From the NCBI GenBank assembly GCA_963664365.1, contig OY761144.1, positions 310,001 to 374,000 on the forward strand: a DNA stretch of 64,000 bases, in the 5' to 3' direction. Numbering within the stretch: position 1 is the first letter of the stretch; every line of letters starts with the position of its first letter. The notes below the pieces were generated by a model, which was given only the letters and a program-made list of their open reading frames with translations, was not told the origin of the DNA and searched no databases. The translations under genes and the position numbers were made by a program. Origin of the DNA: VXRN01 sp963664365 (GTDB lineage Bacteria > Chloroflexota > Dehalococcoidia > Lucifugimonadales > UBA1123). Shown piece by piece: positions 1 through 8,918 of the stretch.

Positions 1-6
1 CATGGA

Positions 7-1323
7 GTGGTGACAGGCGTTGTAATTACCACCGGGAACATGCTGGTCGCAACCCGCGACACCGCCTACACGCTAATGGTCAAGGGCCGGCAGTCGGGAG
101 AGGATGAGGCGGTCATCGCGCGGCTGGTCGTGGACGAGGCCATCAACGCGACCAGGCTCCACAAGGTAGGCTCCACCGACGCCGTGGTGGGCGCGGTCCA
201 GGGATGTGTGAAGGCCGCTTACGAAAAGGACCAAGCGACCGGAAAGGCGGTGGAAGACGCGGCGTTGTCGGTGGTCAACGCTCCGGTGAGCGTGCTGAGC
301 CCGACGATACGAAGGTCCGTGTCCGAAGCCATACTGGACCTGTCCGGCGAGTTGGGAACGCGGCCCCAAGCATGGCGGGGAGTGGCCCTGTGGAGGGCGG
401 CCATACAGATTATCAGCGTTACCGGTGTGGATGTCGGGGCGGCGCTGGCTTACTACACTCTGCTGGCGTTCTTCCCGATGGTCGCGCTGATCGTACTGCT
501 GCTGTCGGGAGTTCTCGACCCCCAGGTGATTCGGAACACTCTGACCGAGATACTGCTGTACTACTTCCCCGGCACGAGGCAGGTCATAAACGAAGCGATC
601 GATCACCTGTTTGAGGCGCGCCTGGTTGCGGGATTGATCGCTCTCGGTGGAATGACCCTAGGCATCGTCGGGCTGTTCACGGCGGCCAACCGGGGCGTGA
701 ACCGAGTTTTCGGGCGCGAACCCAGGAACTCGCTGCGCGTGACGGTCTCTTCGGCTCTGATCGTGTTCATGTCGGTCACGCTGTTCCTGACGTCTCTCGG
801 CCTGACGGTTGTGCTTCAAGTGGTAGTGAGAATAGTCGAGCAGATCCCCGCCGTAGGTTGGACGCTCAACCGGGTCATGCTGCTGGCGACGGGCCTTTCT
901 TCCGGTCTGCTGCCGCTGATCATCGGGGGATTCGTGTTCGTGGTGGTGTACAGATACCTTCCCAACGGGAAGGTCAGTTGGCGCGACGCGACCTTTGGCG
1001 GCCTCGTCACGGTGCTCGTATTCGAGGTTGCCAAGCACGTATTCCTCTGGTCCGGCAGCCTTCTGAACCATCGCAGCTTGGTGTATGGGTCGCTGTCGTC
1101 GGTGATCCTGCTGCTAATCTGGTCGCACGTTGCGGGAGTGATATTCCTGTATGGCGCGGCGCTGACCAAGCAGGCAGGCGACCTTCGGCCCAAGAGCTCC
1201 GTCCCCCAGAGCGGCCCGGATGGAGCGGCGGCTGACGACCCTAAGAGGAACGGACACGTTGCCCGCGGCAGGGGCAGGTTCCTTCGCAGACGCAGAGGGT
1301 TTAGACTCAGGCGCAGGCGGTGA
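7..1323 (+). CDS. YihY/BrkB-family inner-membrane protein
   Basis: Multi-pass membrane protein of the YihY/virulence factor BrkB family; molecular function unsettled in the family. Hydrophobic segments run from about residue 128 to 400, including the family-like stretch LAYYTLLAFFPMVAL near residue 145. The first ~115 residues are soluble and are longer than in most family members. The C-terminus is a highly basic Arg-rich tail. The frame is open to the left edge of the window, so GTG at 7 or 10 is only the first visible start and the gene may be 5'-truncated. It converges on the DUF2779 gene. Confidence 0.8.
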   Translation: MVTGVVITTGNMLVATRDTAYTLMVKGRQSGEDEAVIARLVVDEAINATRLHKVGSTDAVVGAVQGCVKAAYEKDQATGKAVEDAALSVVNAPVSVLSPTIRRSVSEAILDLSGELGTRPQAWRGVALWRAAIQIISVTGVDVGAALAYYTLLAFFPMVALIVLLLSGVLDPQVIRNTLTEILLYYFPGTRQVINEAIDHLFEARLVAGLIALGGMTLGIVGLFTAANRGVNRVFGREPRNSLRVTVSSALIVFMSVTLFLTSLGLTVVLQVVVRIVEQIPAVGWTLNRVMLLATGLSSGLLPLIIGGFVFVVVYRYLPNGKVSWRDATFGGLVTVLVFEVAKHVFLWSGSLLNHRSLVYGSLSSVILLLIWSHVAGVIFLYGAALTKQAGDLRPKSSVPQSGPDGAAADDPKRNGHVARGRGRFLRRRRGFRLRRRR

Positions 1324-1420
1324 CGATCGGCGAATCCTGACCGCGCCCATGTCCCCGAACGTCGGGTGATACATCCAATATCGCCCCAAATATCGCGCTA
1401 ACCTCCATGCAGGCGTATCC

Positions 1421-2914
1421 CTAGCCGCCGGATTCCCCCAACAACCTCTCATAGATGCGGACCATCGCCTCCGTGTCCCTCGTGCAGTATGCAAGCAGCG
1501 CTTCCCTGATCTTGGCTTCTTCGTCCTGCGGCGCTTCCCCGGCGATCAGACGGGCGTAGGCCGCGGTGGCGGCCAAACCCTCCGGTATTTCCAAGTCGTC
1601 GTATGCCAAATTGGGAACCAGGGCCGGCAGCGCCGACTTGATGGAAAAGCTGCCGTGGAAGCCGGGATGGTAATAGCTGCCCCTGATGATTCGCAGCAGG
1701 TCTATCGCGCGGTCGCACAGAGCGAGCAGCGGACTTTCGTAACTTGGAAACTCCTGCGCCAACTCCTTCAACACCCTCTCTTCATAGCCTGAGTAAACGA
1801 CTATCGATCCATGAGAAGGAACCGCCTCCAGCAGGCCGACGACGAATCGCTCCCTCGGATCGCCAGCGCCGTCGTCCAGAAACGACCTGTGCCGCAAGCC
1901 GCCGTCCGAGTCGAGTACGTGCATAGACCACTGGAAAGGTATCGCCTGGTACGGCCTAGTGCCCGCGTACATCGGGACGGCGGGAACCAGAGTCTCGAAG
2001 TCCAGGAAGGCGGCGGGAAAGCTGACCTCTCCCAGTCGCGTTGCCAGATCTGGGCCGACGAAAGGCCGCCCGGAAATCACGCTCTCCCGCACGCGGCGCT
2101 GCATTCCTGAGAGGCCGGCGAAATCGGACGGGATGCCCCCGATGTCCCGTATTCCGGCCTCCTCAAAGCGTTGGTAGCCTTCTGGCCTCAAGCCGGGCAG
2201 ATCTCTAACCGGGTGCTCCGGTTCGTCACGGTGGCAGTGCCCGAAGAAGGGACACCGGTACGGCGCCGTGCAGTGTCGCCCAGTCTCGATGTCCGGCGTC
2301 TCGGTCAGCCGCAGCGACTCCCACATCAGTTCCAAATGGCTGGGCATCTCCTCCGCCGCATACGCCCTGGCCTCGTCCGTAACGTCCTCCAGCGAGAACA
2401 GCCGAGCCACGTCATGGTCTCCGCCCTGATAGACATAGGTGTTGTCTATATGCATCAGGTACGCCCTTCGGACCGGGACGCCCGAACCCTCCGCCACGTA
2501 CATCTGGACCGCGACATCGGGGATGTGCTCGCGCTTGACCCTGGTGGTGGACTTCACCTCGACCAGATCGAATGCCTGCCCGCTTCGCGCAAGCGCATCC
2601 ACCCTCGTCCTGATTCCCCGGAAGGCGAACGCGGCCTCGAATAGGGCGGGAACCGAGGCATCCGACAGCAGCGCTTGGGTCGTTCCCACCGCCTGGGAGT
2701 GATCGAAGTACTCCTCACCGACGAGGACGCCGCCCGGAAACCTTCGCCGGGCCAACTCGCCAACCGCGGTCCCGGCATCGAAGATCGCCTGCCGGCCCGC
2801 TTCGATCGGGTCGGCAAGCTCACGCTGATGACATTCGAGATAGAGCCGTTTCAGGCACTGAAGGCCCGCGAGGAACCTGGACTTGGAGAGTTGAGGAGAT
2901 ATTTCCGTGGTCAT
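1421..2914 (-). CDS. DUF2779 / PD-(D/E)XK nuclease-like protein
   Basis: A 497-residue protein of the DUF2779 family. The N-terminal half has a PD-(D/E)XK-like core, with Asp106 (RVDAL) and Glu119/Lys121 (DLVEVKST). A Cys-containing segment near residue 225-240 (CTAPYRCPFFGHC) could bind a metal or Fe-S cluster, as in Cas4/AddB-like nucleases. The C-terminal half has DFET near residue 310 and YCTRDTEAM near the end, resembling DnaQ-type exonuclease motifs. ATG at 2914 is preferred because homology begins with SKSRFLAGLQC. An upstream ATG at 2956 is possible but would nearly abut the MFS stop at 2958. It is the last gene of a minus-strand run. DNA processing or repair is inference. Confidence 0.8.
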   Translation of the reverse strand: MTTEISPQLSKSRFLAGLQCLKRLYLECHQRELADPIEAGRQAIFDAGTAVGELARRRFPGGVLVGEEYFDHSQAVGTTQALLSDASVPALFEAAFAFRGIRTRVDALARSGQAFDLVEVKSTTRVKREHIPDVAVQMYVAEGSGVPVRRAYLMHIDNTYVYQGGDHDVARLFSLEDVTDEARAYAAEEMPSHLELMWESLRLTETPDIETGRHCTAPYRCPFFGHCHRDEPEHPVRDLPGLRPEGYQRFEEAGIRDIGGIPSDFAGLSGMQRRVRESVISGRPFVGPDLATRLGEVSFPAAFLDFETLVPAVPMYAGTRPYQAIPFQWSMHVLDSDGGLRHRSFLDDGAGDPRERFVVGLLEAVPSHGSIVVYSGYEERVLKELAQEFPSYESPLLALCDRAIDLLRIIRGSYYHPGFHGSFSIKSALPALVPNLAYDDLEIPEGLAATAAYARLIAGEAPQDEEAKIREALLAYCTRDTEAMVRIYERLLGESGG

Positions 2915-2957
2915 GGGTCGCGCTCGCAGTGTATCCGGCAGAGACCGGGGCTGCAAC

Positions 2958-4490
2958 TCACGCCTCGCCTGAGTATTCGTACCCGCCGCCCTTCATGGCC
3001 GACGCGATCAGCCCCACCGCCATGACACCCGCCATAGCGACGAATGCGATCCGCAGGCCCGACGTGAACGCCGCCAGCAGTCCCTCGCCTCCCTCAGCCG
3101 AAACTGCCGCCAGCGACGGCTCGAACCCCATCGACCCCATCGTAGCGGTGACGATGGCCGTCGCGACGGCTATGCTGCACAGGCTCCCGGAGTTGCGGAC
3201 TAGATTGAGGAACCCGGAGATCACGCCATACTTGCTGGGCTCGACCGCGCTCAGAATTGAGCTGTTATTCGGCGCGTTGAAGACGCCGACGCCTGCGGTC
3301 TGCATGATCATCCCCGCCATCGCGAGCGCGATCGAAGAGTCGGGCTGAAGCGTGGCAAGTATCAGCAGACCCGAGATCGCCAGGAGCATCCCCCCGACCG
3401 TGAACCATCGCCAACCGAACCTATCCGACAGTCGACCGCTGATGGGCCCGACTATCATCATGCACACCGCGCCCGGCACGATGACCAGCCCGACCTGCGT
3501 CGGGTTGAGTCCGAGCACCGCCTGGAGATAGAACGGCATTAGAAAGCGTGACGAATTGCTCCCGAGGAAGTTGAGGAAGCTGGCGATGACGCCCAGCGAG
3601 AAGAGACGGCGTTTGAAAAGTCGCACGTCCATCATCGGTGACGAAGACCGCAGCTCGTGGACAATGAACACTGCCAGGAACGCCGCGAAGACCGCGAAAG
3701 AACCCGCGATGACCGGGTTTCCATAGCCAAGCCTCGGCGCCCAGGTCATGGCCATCAGGAACACGATGAGCGCGCCCGCGGACAGCCCCGCTCCGGCCCA
3801 GTCGAACCTCGCCCCACTCCGGTCGGCGGCGGCCCCCGACCGCGCGGGATCGACCACCACCAGCGCCGCCAAGATAGCCACGACCCCCATGATCGCCGTC
3901 CCGAAGAACGCCCACTCCCACCCCAACTCTCCGACGAGCAGACCGCCGACCGCCGGGCCTCCGACCCCGCCCAGTCCCACGATGCTCATCTGAAGTCCGA
4001 GCGCCCTGCCCCGCTCCTGGCTCGGAAAGCTCGCCACGATCATTGCCATCGAGGTGCCCTGGGTCATCGCCGCGCCGACCCCTTGCGCAAGCCGCGCGAC
4101 TATCATGACCGATATGTTGGGAGACAGGCCCGCCGCCACTCCCGACACGACGAATATCAGGAAACCCAGCAGATACACCCGCTTCCGGCCCGCGATGTCC
4201 GCGAGACGGCCCATCGGCAGCAGCAGCGCGCTTATCGTGAGCGTGTAGCCGATTACAACCCACTGCGTCGTCGGAAGATCGGCCCCGAAATGCTCTGAGA
4301 TGGTCGGCAGCGCTACCGATACGCTGCCATGATCCGCCACGGACGTAAAGAGGCCGATCGCGAGAGCGGCGAACGCCCAGTATCCATAACTTTCGCCCCC
4401 GAACCGACGCTGGGCTGCCCGCGTTCTGGACCCCGAATTAGACAGGCCAAGTCTCCATTCGCCACGCGGCGTCCCAAAACATGTACTCAT
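2958..4490 (-). CDS. MFS transporter, DHA2 (EmrB/QacA)-like
   Basis: A 510-residue drug:H+ antiporter-type major facilitator; about 14 hydrophobic segments are visible, as expected for DHA2. Motif A is seen as GRLADIAGRKR near residue 98, and the motif C-like stretch GLGGVGGPAVGGLL near residue 175 marks the antiporter class. The only ATG at the 5' end (4490) lies inside tenA, giving a 53-bp overlap; the first ~38 residues are polar and poorly conserved-looking, so translation may begin downstream at a non-ATG codon. Co-oriented with tenA and the cyclophilin-like gene. The substrate cannot be told. Confidence 0.85.
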   Translation of the reverse strand: MSTCFGTPRGEWRLGLSNSGSRTRAAQRRFGGESYGYWAFAALAIGLFTSVADHGSVSVALPTISEHFGADLPTTQWVVIGYTLTISALLLPMGRLADIAGRKRVYLLGFLIFVVSGVAAGLSPNISVMIVARLAQGVGAAMTQGTSMAMIVASFPSQERGRALGLQMSIVGLGGVGGPAVGGLLVGELGWEWAFFGTAIMGVVAILAALVVVDPARSGAAADRSGARFDWAGAGLSAGALIVFLMAMTWAPRLGYGNPVIAGSFAVFAAFLAVFIVHELRSSSPMMDVRLFKRRLFSLGVIASFLNFLGSNSSRFLMPFYLQAVLGLNPTQVGLVIVPGAVCMMIVGPISGRLSDRFGWRWFTVGGMLLAISGLLILATLQPDSSIALAMAGMIMQTAGVGVFNAPNNSSILSAVEPSKYGVISGFLNLVRNSGSLCSIAVATAIVTATMGSMGFEPSLAAVSAEGGEGLLAAFTSGLRIAFVAMAGVMAVGLIASAMKGGGYEYSGEA

Positions 4491-5106
4491 ACCGGCTGCT
4501 GGTGACGAAAGCCCGCTCCATCGCCTCTAGCTCAGACTCCCCCGCCACAGACGCGCGCCGATCCAGGAAGTCACGCAGCCACTCGGCAAGCTCCGCGAAC
4601 TCAGGCGAGTTGTACATCTCGATCCACCGCGCGTACAACGGCTGACCGTCGGGAAGCCCCTCGGAATACAGCTTCTGCCCGATCTCCGAGTACCCCCAAG
4701 AACACGGCAGAATCACCGCCGCGATCTCGCCCGCCGTCCCCTGGTGCGCCGTGCTGATAATATGCCGCGTGTACGCCCACGTCGTCGGCGACGGCTCCGT
4801 CGCTAGCAACTCATCCTCCGTAATCCCGAAGTCAGCGCAGAAGCCGACGTGGAGCGACATCTCCGTATTCAGCGTCTCGTGGATTAGCTTCGCGAACCAC
4901 CCCATCTCCTCCAGGCCCGGCGACTTCGCCACCGCCAGCGAGATAGCGCGGCAGAAATCTACCAGGAACACGTAGTCCTGGCGCATGTAATACTTGAACC
5001 TGTCGAGTGAAAGCGTGCCGTCGCCTATCCCCGCGACGAACGGGTGGTTATGCTCACTCTCCCAGATAGATGAGGCCCGAGACCTCAGCTCCTCGGAATA
5101 TCCCAT
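4438..5106 (-). CDS. tenA: TenA-family thiaminase II / aminopyrimidine hydrolase
   Basis: Cytosolic enzyme that hydrolyses aminopyrimidine degradation products of thiamine (salvage of HMP). The 222-residue length fits the family. Key positions match Bacillus TenA numbering: Asp44 (RQDYVFLVD), Cys135 (LPCSWGY) and a C-terminal Glu in SSRYEYMFWD. It lies 21 bp downstream of the cyclophilin-like gene and overlaps the MFS gene, so the three are probably one transcript. An AGAGG ribosome-binding site lies about 9 nt upstream of the ATG. No other thiamine gene is nearby. Confidence 0.92.
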   Translation of the reverse strand: MGYSEELRSRASSIWESEHNHPFVAGIGDGTLSLDRFKYYMRQDYVFLVDFCRAISLAVAKSPGLEEMGWFAKLIHETLNTEMSLHVGFCADFGITEDELLATEPSPTTWAYTRHIISTAHQGTAGEIAAVILPCSWGYSEIGQKLYSEGLPDGQPLYARWIEMYNSPEFAELAEWLRDFLDRRASVAGESELEAMERAFVTSSRYEYMFWDAAWRMETWPV

Positions 5107-5127
5107 GCCAATTGCCTCTACCTCTCT

Positions 5128-5511
5128 CTAATCTCGCTCCACCACCACCTGCTCACCGGACGACACCGACTTCAACGCCGTCGGATCCCCCTCGATGCTC
5201 CCGAATACGTTCACCGGACTCGCCGGACGAATCTCGTCACCGACGCTCATAGGCGTCGGCCCGAAGAACAGGCAAATCGCCTGGCCCGGAGGCCAGTACG
5301 CCACAGCCCCCATGTCCACCGTCTCGACCGCATCCTCCTCGTCCGCCCGTACCGGCGTGCGAAAGTATATCTCGTCGCCCCAAGTGCTGGCCGAAGCCCG
5401 TATCGGCAGCGCATCCCATACCATGTCCGCCGTCGGGCTGTCGTCAATCCGCGCGACAACCTCAACCCCACCCGCGCTTATCGAAATCATCCTCTGGCTC
5501 ATATCCGTCAC
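5128..5511 (-). CDS. Cyclophilin-like fold protein (TM1367 type)
   Basis: A 127-residue protein of the cyclophilin-like superfamily typified by Thermotoga TM1367 (PF04126-like). The diagnostic central motif is AYWPPGQAICLFFGPTP at about residues 71-87. The fold resembles cyclophilin but prolyl isomerase activity is not established for this family. First gene of the apparent run cyclophilin-like, tenA, MFS. The 5' side borders a repeat-rich intergenic region. Confidence 0.8.
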   Translation of the reverse strand: MTDMSQRMISISAGGVEVVARIDDSPTADMVWDALPIRASASTWGDEIYFRTPVRADEEDAVETVDMGAVAYWPPGQAICLFFGPTPMSVGDEIRPASPVNVFGSIEGDPTALKSVSSGEQVVVERD

Positions 5512-5524
5512 TCCCAGAGTCTTT

Positions 5525-5628
5525 TGATTGTCACCCTGAACGAAGTGAAGGGTCTAAAATCTCTGCTGAGGAACAAAGTTTTCTTCATACAGAGCTTTCA
5601 GATTTCTCGCTGCGCTCGAAATGACGTG
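5525..5628. repeat. Intergenic interspersed repeat (ACCCTGAACGAAG type)
   Basis: The left side reads CACCCTGAACGAAGTGAAGG and the right side TCGCTGCGCTCGAAATGACG; the ends are partly inverted. This resembles short intergenic repeats common in Chloroflexota and other genomes. It does not encode a protein. It occupies the first part of the 327-bp gene-free stretch before glpK. Confidence 0.55.
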
Positions 5629-5675
5629 AATAACCGCAAGTCCCTGCTATCACTCCAGCCCAACCTTGCACCCGT

Positions 5676-5696
5676 CCATGATATTATCATTCATGG
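5676..5696. promoter_or_regulatory. Palindrome upstream of glpK (operator candidate)
   Basis: The perfect palindrome ATGATATTATCAT (5678-5690) is nested in CCATGA...TCATGG. A transcription-factor operator for glpK or for the divergent cyclophilin/tenA run is possible. No regulator gene is adjacent, so this is only a candidate. Confidence 0.3.
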
Positions 5697-5751
5697 CGAG
5701 TCTTGGCACAACCTGACCCCAAGTAAACTGAAATCCACCACCTAACACGGC

Positions 5752-5828
5752 TGGATGTCCGTAGGGGTGTCCCTTGTGGGCGCCCACACCCGCCAGCGCC
5801 GCAATACCATCGCTAGGCAGTGGATCTG
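5752..5828. repeat. Dispersed intergenic repeat, GTAGGGG...CGCCC family, copy 1
   Basis: The segment CCGTAGGGGTGTC...GGGCGCCCACACCCGCCA followed by GCCGCAATACCATCGCTAGG and GTGGATCTGG matches 23648-23724 closely, and its first part matches 60117-60150. The copy ends 11 bp before the glpK start codon. Confidence 0.7.
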
Positions 5829-5838
5829 GGTAAACTCC

Positions 5839-7341
5839 ATGACCAAACCCGGCTACATCCTCTCCCTCGACCAGGGCACCACCGGCACAACCGCCATGCT
5901 GATCGACTCGACCGGCGCTCCCCTCTGGACCGTCAGCCGCGAGATCAGGCAGATTCATCCCCGGCCCGGCTGGGTCGAGCACGACCCCAAGGAGCTTTTC
6001 GAGTCCTGCCTCGAGACGACCGAAGAGCTTCTGGAGATGTCCGAGACGCATCCCCGCTCAATCGTCGCCATAGGCATAACCAACCAGCGCGAGACCCTCG
6101 TCGCATGGGACCGCCGTACCGGAGAGCCCGTCGCCAACGCCATCGTCTGGCAGTGCCGCCGCAGCGCGCCAATCTGCGAGCGGCTCAAGGCCGAAGGACT
6201 GGAGAATGCCGTCCGCTCCAAGACCGGCCTGCCCATCGACCCTTATTTCACCGGAACCAAGATAAGGTGGCTTCTCGACAACATCCCCGACGGCCAGCAA
6301 CGCGCCGAGCGCGGCGACCTCGCCTGCGGCACCGTCGACTCCTGGCTCGTCTGGAACCTCACCAACAAGCTCGTTCACGCCACCGACTCCACCAACGCCA
6401 GCCGCACCATGCTGTTCGACATCGACGCCATGCGCTGGGACCCCGATCTACTGTCCGCGCTCGACATTCCCGCCGCCATCCTGCCCGAAGTCCGCTCCTC
6501 CTGCGAGATATACGGGTACGTCTCAGGCGACCTCTCCGCCGGTCAGCCGATCCCCATAGCGGGCATCGCCGGAGACCAGCAGGCGTCGCTATTCGGCCAA
6601 GCCTGTTTCGAGCCTAGATCGGCCAAGAACACCTACGGCACGGGATGTTTCCTGCTCGCCAACACCGGCGCGCGCAGAGTCGAGTCCGACGCCGGGCTGA
6701 TCTCCACCGTCGCCTGGACACTCGGAGGCGAAACGACCTACGCCCTCGAGGGCAGCATCTTCTCCGCCGGATCCACCATCCGGTGGCTCCGGGACGGACT
6801 CGGCCTGATCTCCAACGCCGCCGAGTCCGAGGACCTCGCCCAGCAGGCGCCCGACAACGGCGGAGTCTATCTCGTTCCCGCCTTCTATGGACTCGGCGCT
6901 CCCTACTGGGACGCCTACGCCCGCGGCGCAATCGTCGGACTGTCCGGCGGAACGACAAAGGCGCACATAGCAAGGGCCGCCCTCGAGTCCATCGCCTACC
7001 AGACCCGCGACGTCCTCGACGCCATGCGCCAAGACGCCGGACTCGACCCCGGCTCGCTCAGAGTTGACGGCGGCGCGACCGCCAACGACCTCCTAATGCA
7101 GTTCCAGGCCGACATCCTCGGCATTCCGGTCGAACGCTCTGCCGTTAAGGAGACCACCGCCCTCGGAGCGGGCTACCTCGCAGGCATCGGAGCAGGCTTC
7201 TGGAGCGGCCCAGACGACATCGCCGACCTCTGGAAACCCGACAGTCGCTACCAACCCCACATGACCGAAACCCAAAGAACCGCCCTCCACGCCAACTGGC
7301 AAAGAGCCGTCCAACGCGCCTCATCCTGGTCCCGCGAGTGA
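5839..7341 (+). CDS. glpK: Glycerol kinase
   Basis: Phosphorylates glycerol to sn-glycerol 3-phosphate with ATP in the cytosol. FGGY-family motifs are present: DQGTTGTTAMLID at residues 10-22, GITNQRET near 76, a glycerol-binding RxTGxP stretch, and a C-terminal ATP-site region with GGTTKAHIARAALESIAYQ and DGGATANDLLMQFQADIL. The 500-residue length is typical. ATG at 5839 is chosen because homology starts at MTKPGYILSLDQG; the frame stays open upstream only through repeat DNA. TAAACT lies 2 bp before the ATG. No glpD or glpF is adjacent. Confidence 0.95.
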   Translation: MTKPGYILSLDQGTTGTTAMLIDSTGAPLWTVSREIRQIHPRPGWVEHDPKELFESCLETTEELLEMSETHPRSIVAIGITNQRETLVAWDRRTGEPVANAIVWQCRRSAPICERLKAEGLENAVRSKTGLPIDPYFTGTKIRWLLDNIPDGQQRAERGDLACGTVDSWLVWNLTNKLVHATDSTNASRTMLFDIDAMRWDPDLLSALDIPAAILPEVRSSCEIYGYVSGDLSAGQPIPIAGIAGDQQASLFGQACFEPRSAKNTYGTGCFLLANTGARRVESDAGLISTVAWTLGGETTYALEGSIFSAGSTIRWLRDGLGLISNAAESEDLAQQAPDNGGVYLVPAFYGLGAPYWDAYARGAIVGLSGGTTKAHIARAALESIAYQTRDVLDAMRQDAGLDPGSLRVDGGATANDLLMQFQADILGIPVERSAVKETTALGAGYLAGIGAGFWSGPDDIADLWKPDSRYQPHMTETQRTALHANWQRAVQRASSWSRE

Positions 7342-7538
7342 CGCTTGCCAAGTTCCCCAGCAAGGTATTCGCCATCAAGTCTCTCCGGTCCTACTTCTTC
7401 CGACCTAGTAAGACTGAATTCACAGTCGAGGAGCCGGCCAATGTTGGACGCTATTCCAAATCGATCCTGTGTGGTAAGAGGACTTGTCCAAAGCGCCCTT
7501 AGCAAATACACTACAGTTGCTTGTAGGTTGTTCATCAT

Positions 7539-8918
7539 ATGGGGAGAAATGAGGAAGTGACAAGGCGTGGAGCCTGCGCCGCGCTTGCTGAGTCAATGAC
7601 TTTGAAACCTAAAGTACCAACCTTCGCCGGAAGCCCAGAGCAAGATCAGTTCGTCAATCCCCAAGTGTTCTGGGGAGAACCGAAGGCAATCGACTTGTTT
7701 TGCGGCGTTGGTGGTTTGTCCCTAGGCCTGAAGTGCGCAGGGTTTAGTACTGCCCTCGCAGTCGACAACTGGGCGGCCGCCCAGGAAACCTTCGCTTGCA
7801 ATTTCCCAGACGTACCGTTCCTACTGGCGGATATCGACCAACTACGGACCACCGACCTACTGGATGCTGCTGGCATTCAAAGAGATGAACAACCGACGCT
7901 CATAGCAGGAGGCCCACCTTGTCAGGGGTTCTCCTCTGCTGGACGGCGAGAGCCCAAGGACCCGAGGAACACGCTGGTGGGTACATTCGCGCGCCTCGTA
8001 GCCGAGTTGATGCCTCAGTTCTTCTTGTTCGAAAATGTGGAAGGGTTCCTAACGACGGGCCGAGGATCCGCCATCGTCGCTCTTCTTGATCCGATACTTG
8101 AAGCCGGCTATCAGATCCACCTCCGGAAAGTAAATGCGGCAAACTACGGAGTGCCACAGCTACGCAAGCGGGTCATCGCTGTAGGAGCCCTCGGTGCGGC
8201 GCCTTCATTCCCGGCGCCCACACACTCGGCCTATGGCGCGCCTGGAGCACACCTCGCTGGTAGGTATCTTCCTCGCACGCCGACCATCCAAGAAGCCATC
8301 GGTGACTTGGAGAAGGGATAAACACATTTCGATGGCCACATTCGGGAACCTCTCGAGGGACTTGACCTCCAGCGCTGCATTGCACTCGGGCCAGGTCAAA
8401 CCATGAAGGACCTACCTGTTGACTTGCAGCATGAGAGCTATCAAAGACGCGCGAATCGAAGGGTGAAGGATGGCATGCCCACAGAACGGCGCGGTGGGGC
8501 GCCCTCGGGCCTCCGGAGGCTCCGGCCAGACGAGCCGTCAAAGGCCATCACTGGAGCAGCAACCAATGAGTTCCTCCACCCGTCCCTGAACGGCTTTCTG
8601 ACCATCCGTGAGTGCGCGAGGCTCCAAACTTTCCCAGACGAGTTTGACTTCCTCGGAACCAAGAGTGAACAAGCCTTATTGATAGGCAACGCGGTGCCGC
8701 CGCTTCTGGCCGAGGCGTTCGGTCAAACGGCGCTCTCCGACTACCAAGCATCTCTGATAAATGGGTCTCTGACGACAAGAGGCAAACTCCTGAGCTTCAG
8801 CCCAACGTTATCTACCGGAATGAGTCCCATTCTGCGTGAGACCGTTCACCAAGTCACGAAGCGATACGGAGTGAGTACTCGTGAGGAGATTGGAACTCAA
8901 CTAACACTCCATGCTTAG
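7539..8918 (+). pseudogene. DNA (cytosine-5) methyltransferase interrupted by in-frame TAA
   Basis: C5-cytosine methyltransferase of a type II restriction-modification system. Motif I (DLFCGVGGLSLGL), motif IV with catalytic Cys (GGPPCQGFSSAGRR), motif VI (ENVEGF), motif VIII (QLRKRVIAVG), the motif IX region (SKAITG) and motif X (LIGNAVPPLLAEA) are all present. A TAA at 8319-8321, after EAIGDLEKG, cuts the gene. Both halves are in the same frame and no shift is needed to read through; the codons after the stop (THFDGHIREP) continue like the family. Without the stop the product is 459 residues. Start ATG 7539; ATG 7596 (MTLKPKV) is an alternative. The end overlaps the nuclease gene by 8 bp. 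Confidence 0.85.

Noticed and set aside
5524..5745. 73-codon open frame in the gap before glpK
   Set aside because: It is made of an interspersed repeat and non-coding sequence and has no ribosome-binding site or homology.
8319..8321. Recoding of the methyltransferase stop as selenocysteine or pyrrolysine
   Set aside because: The codon is TAA, which is neither TGA nor TAG, and the position is not a catalytic residue.
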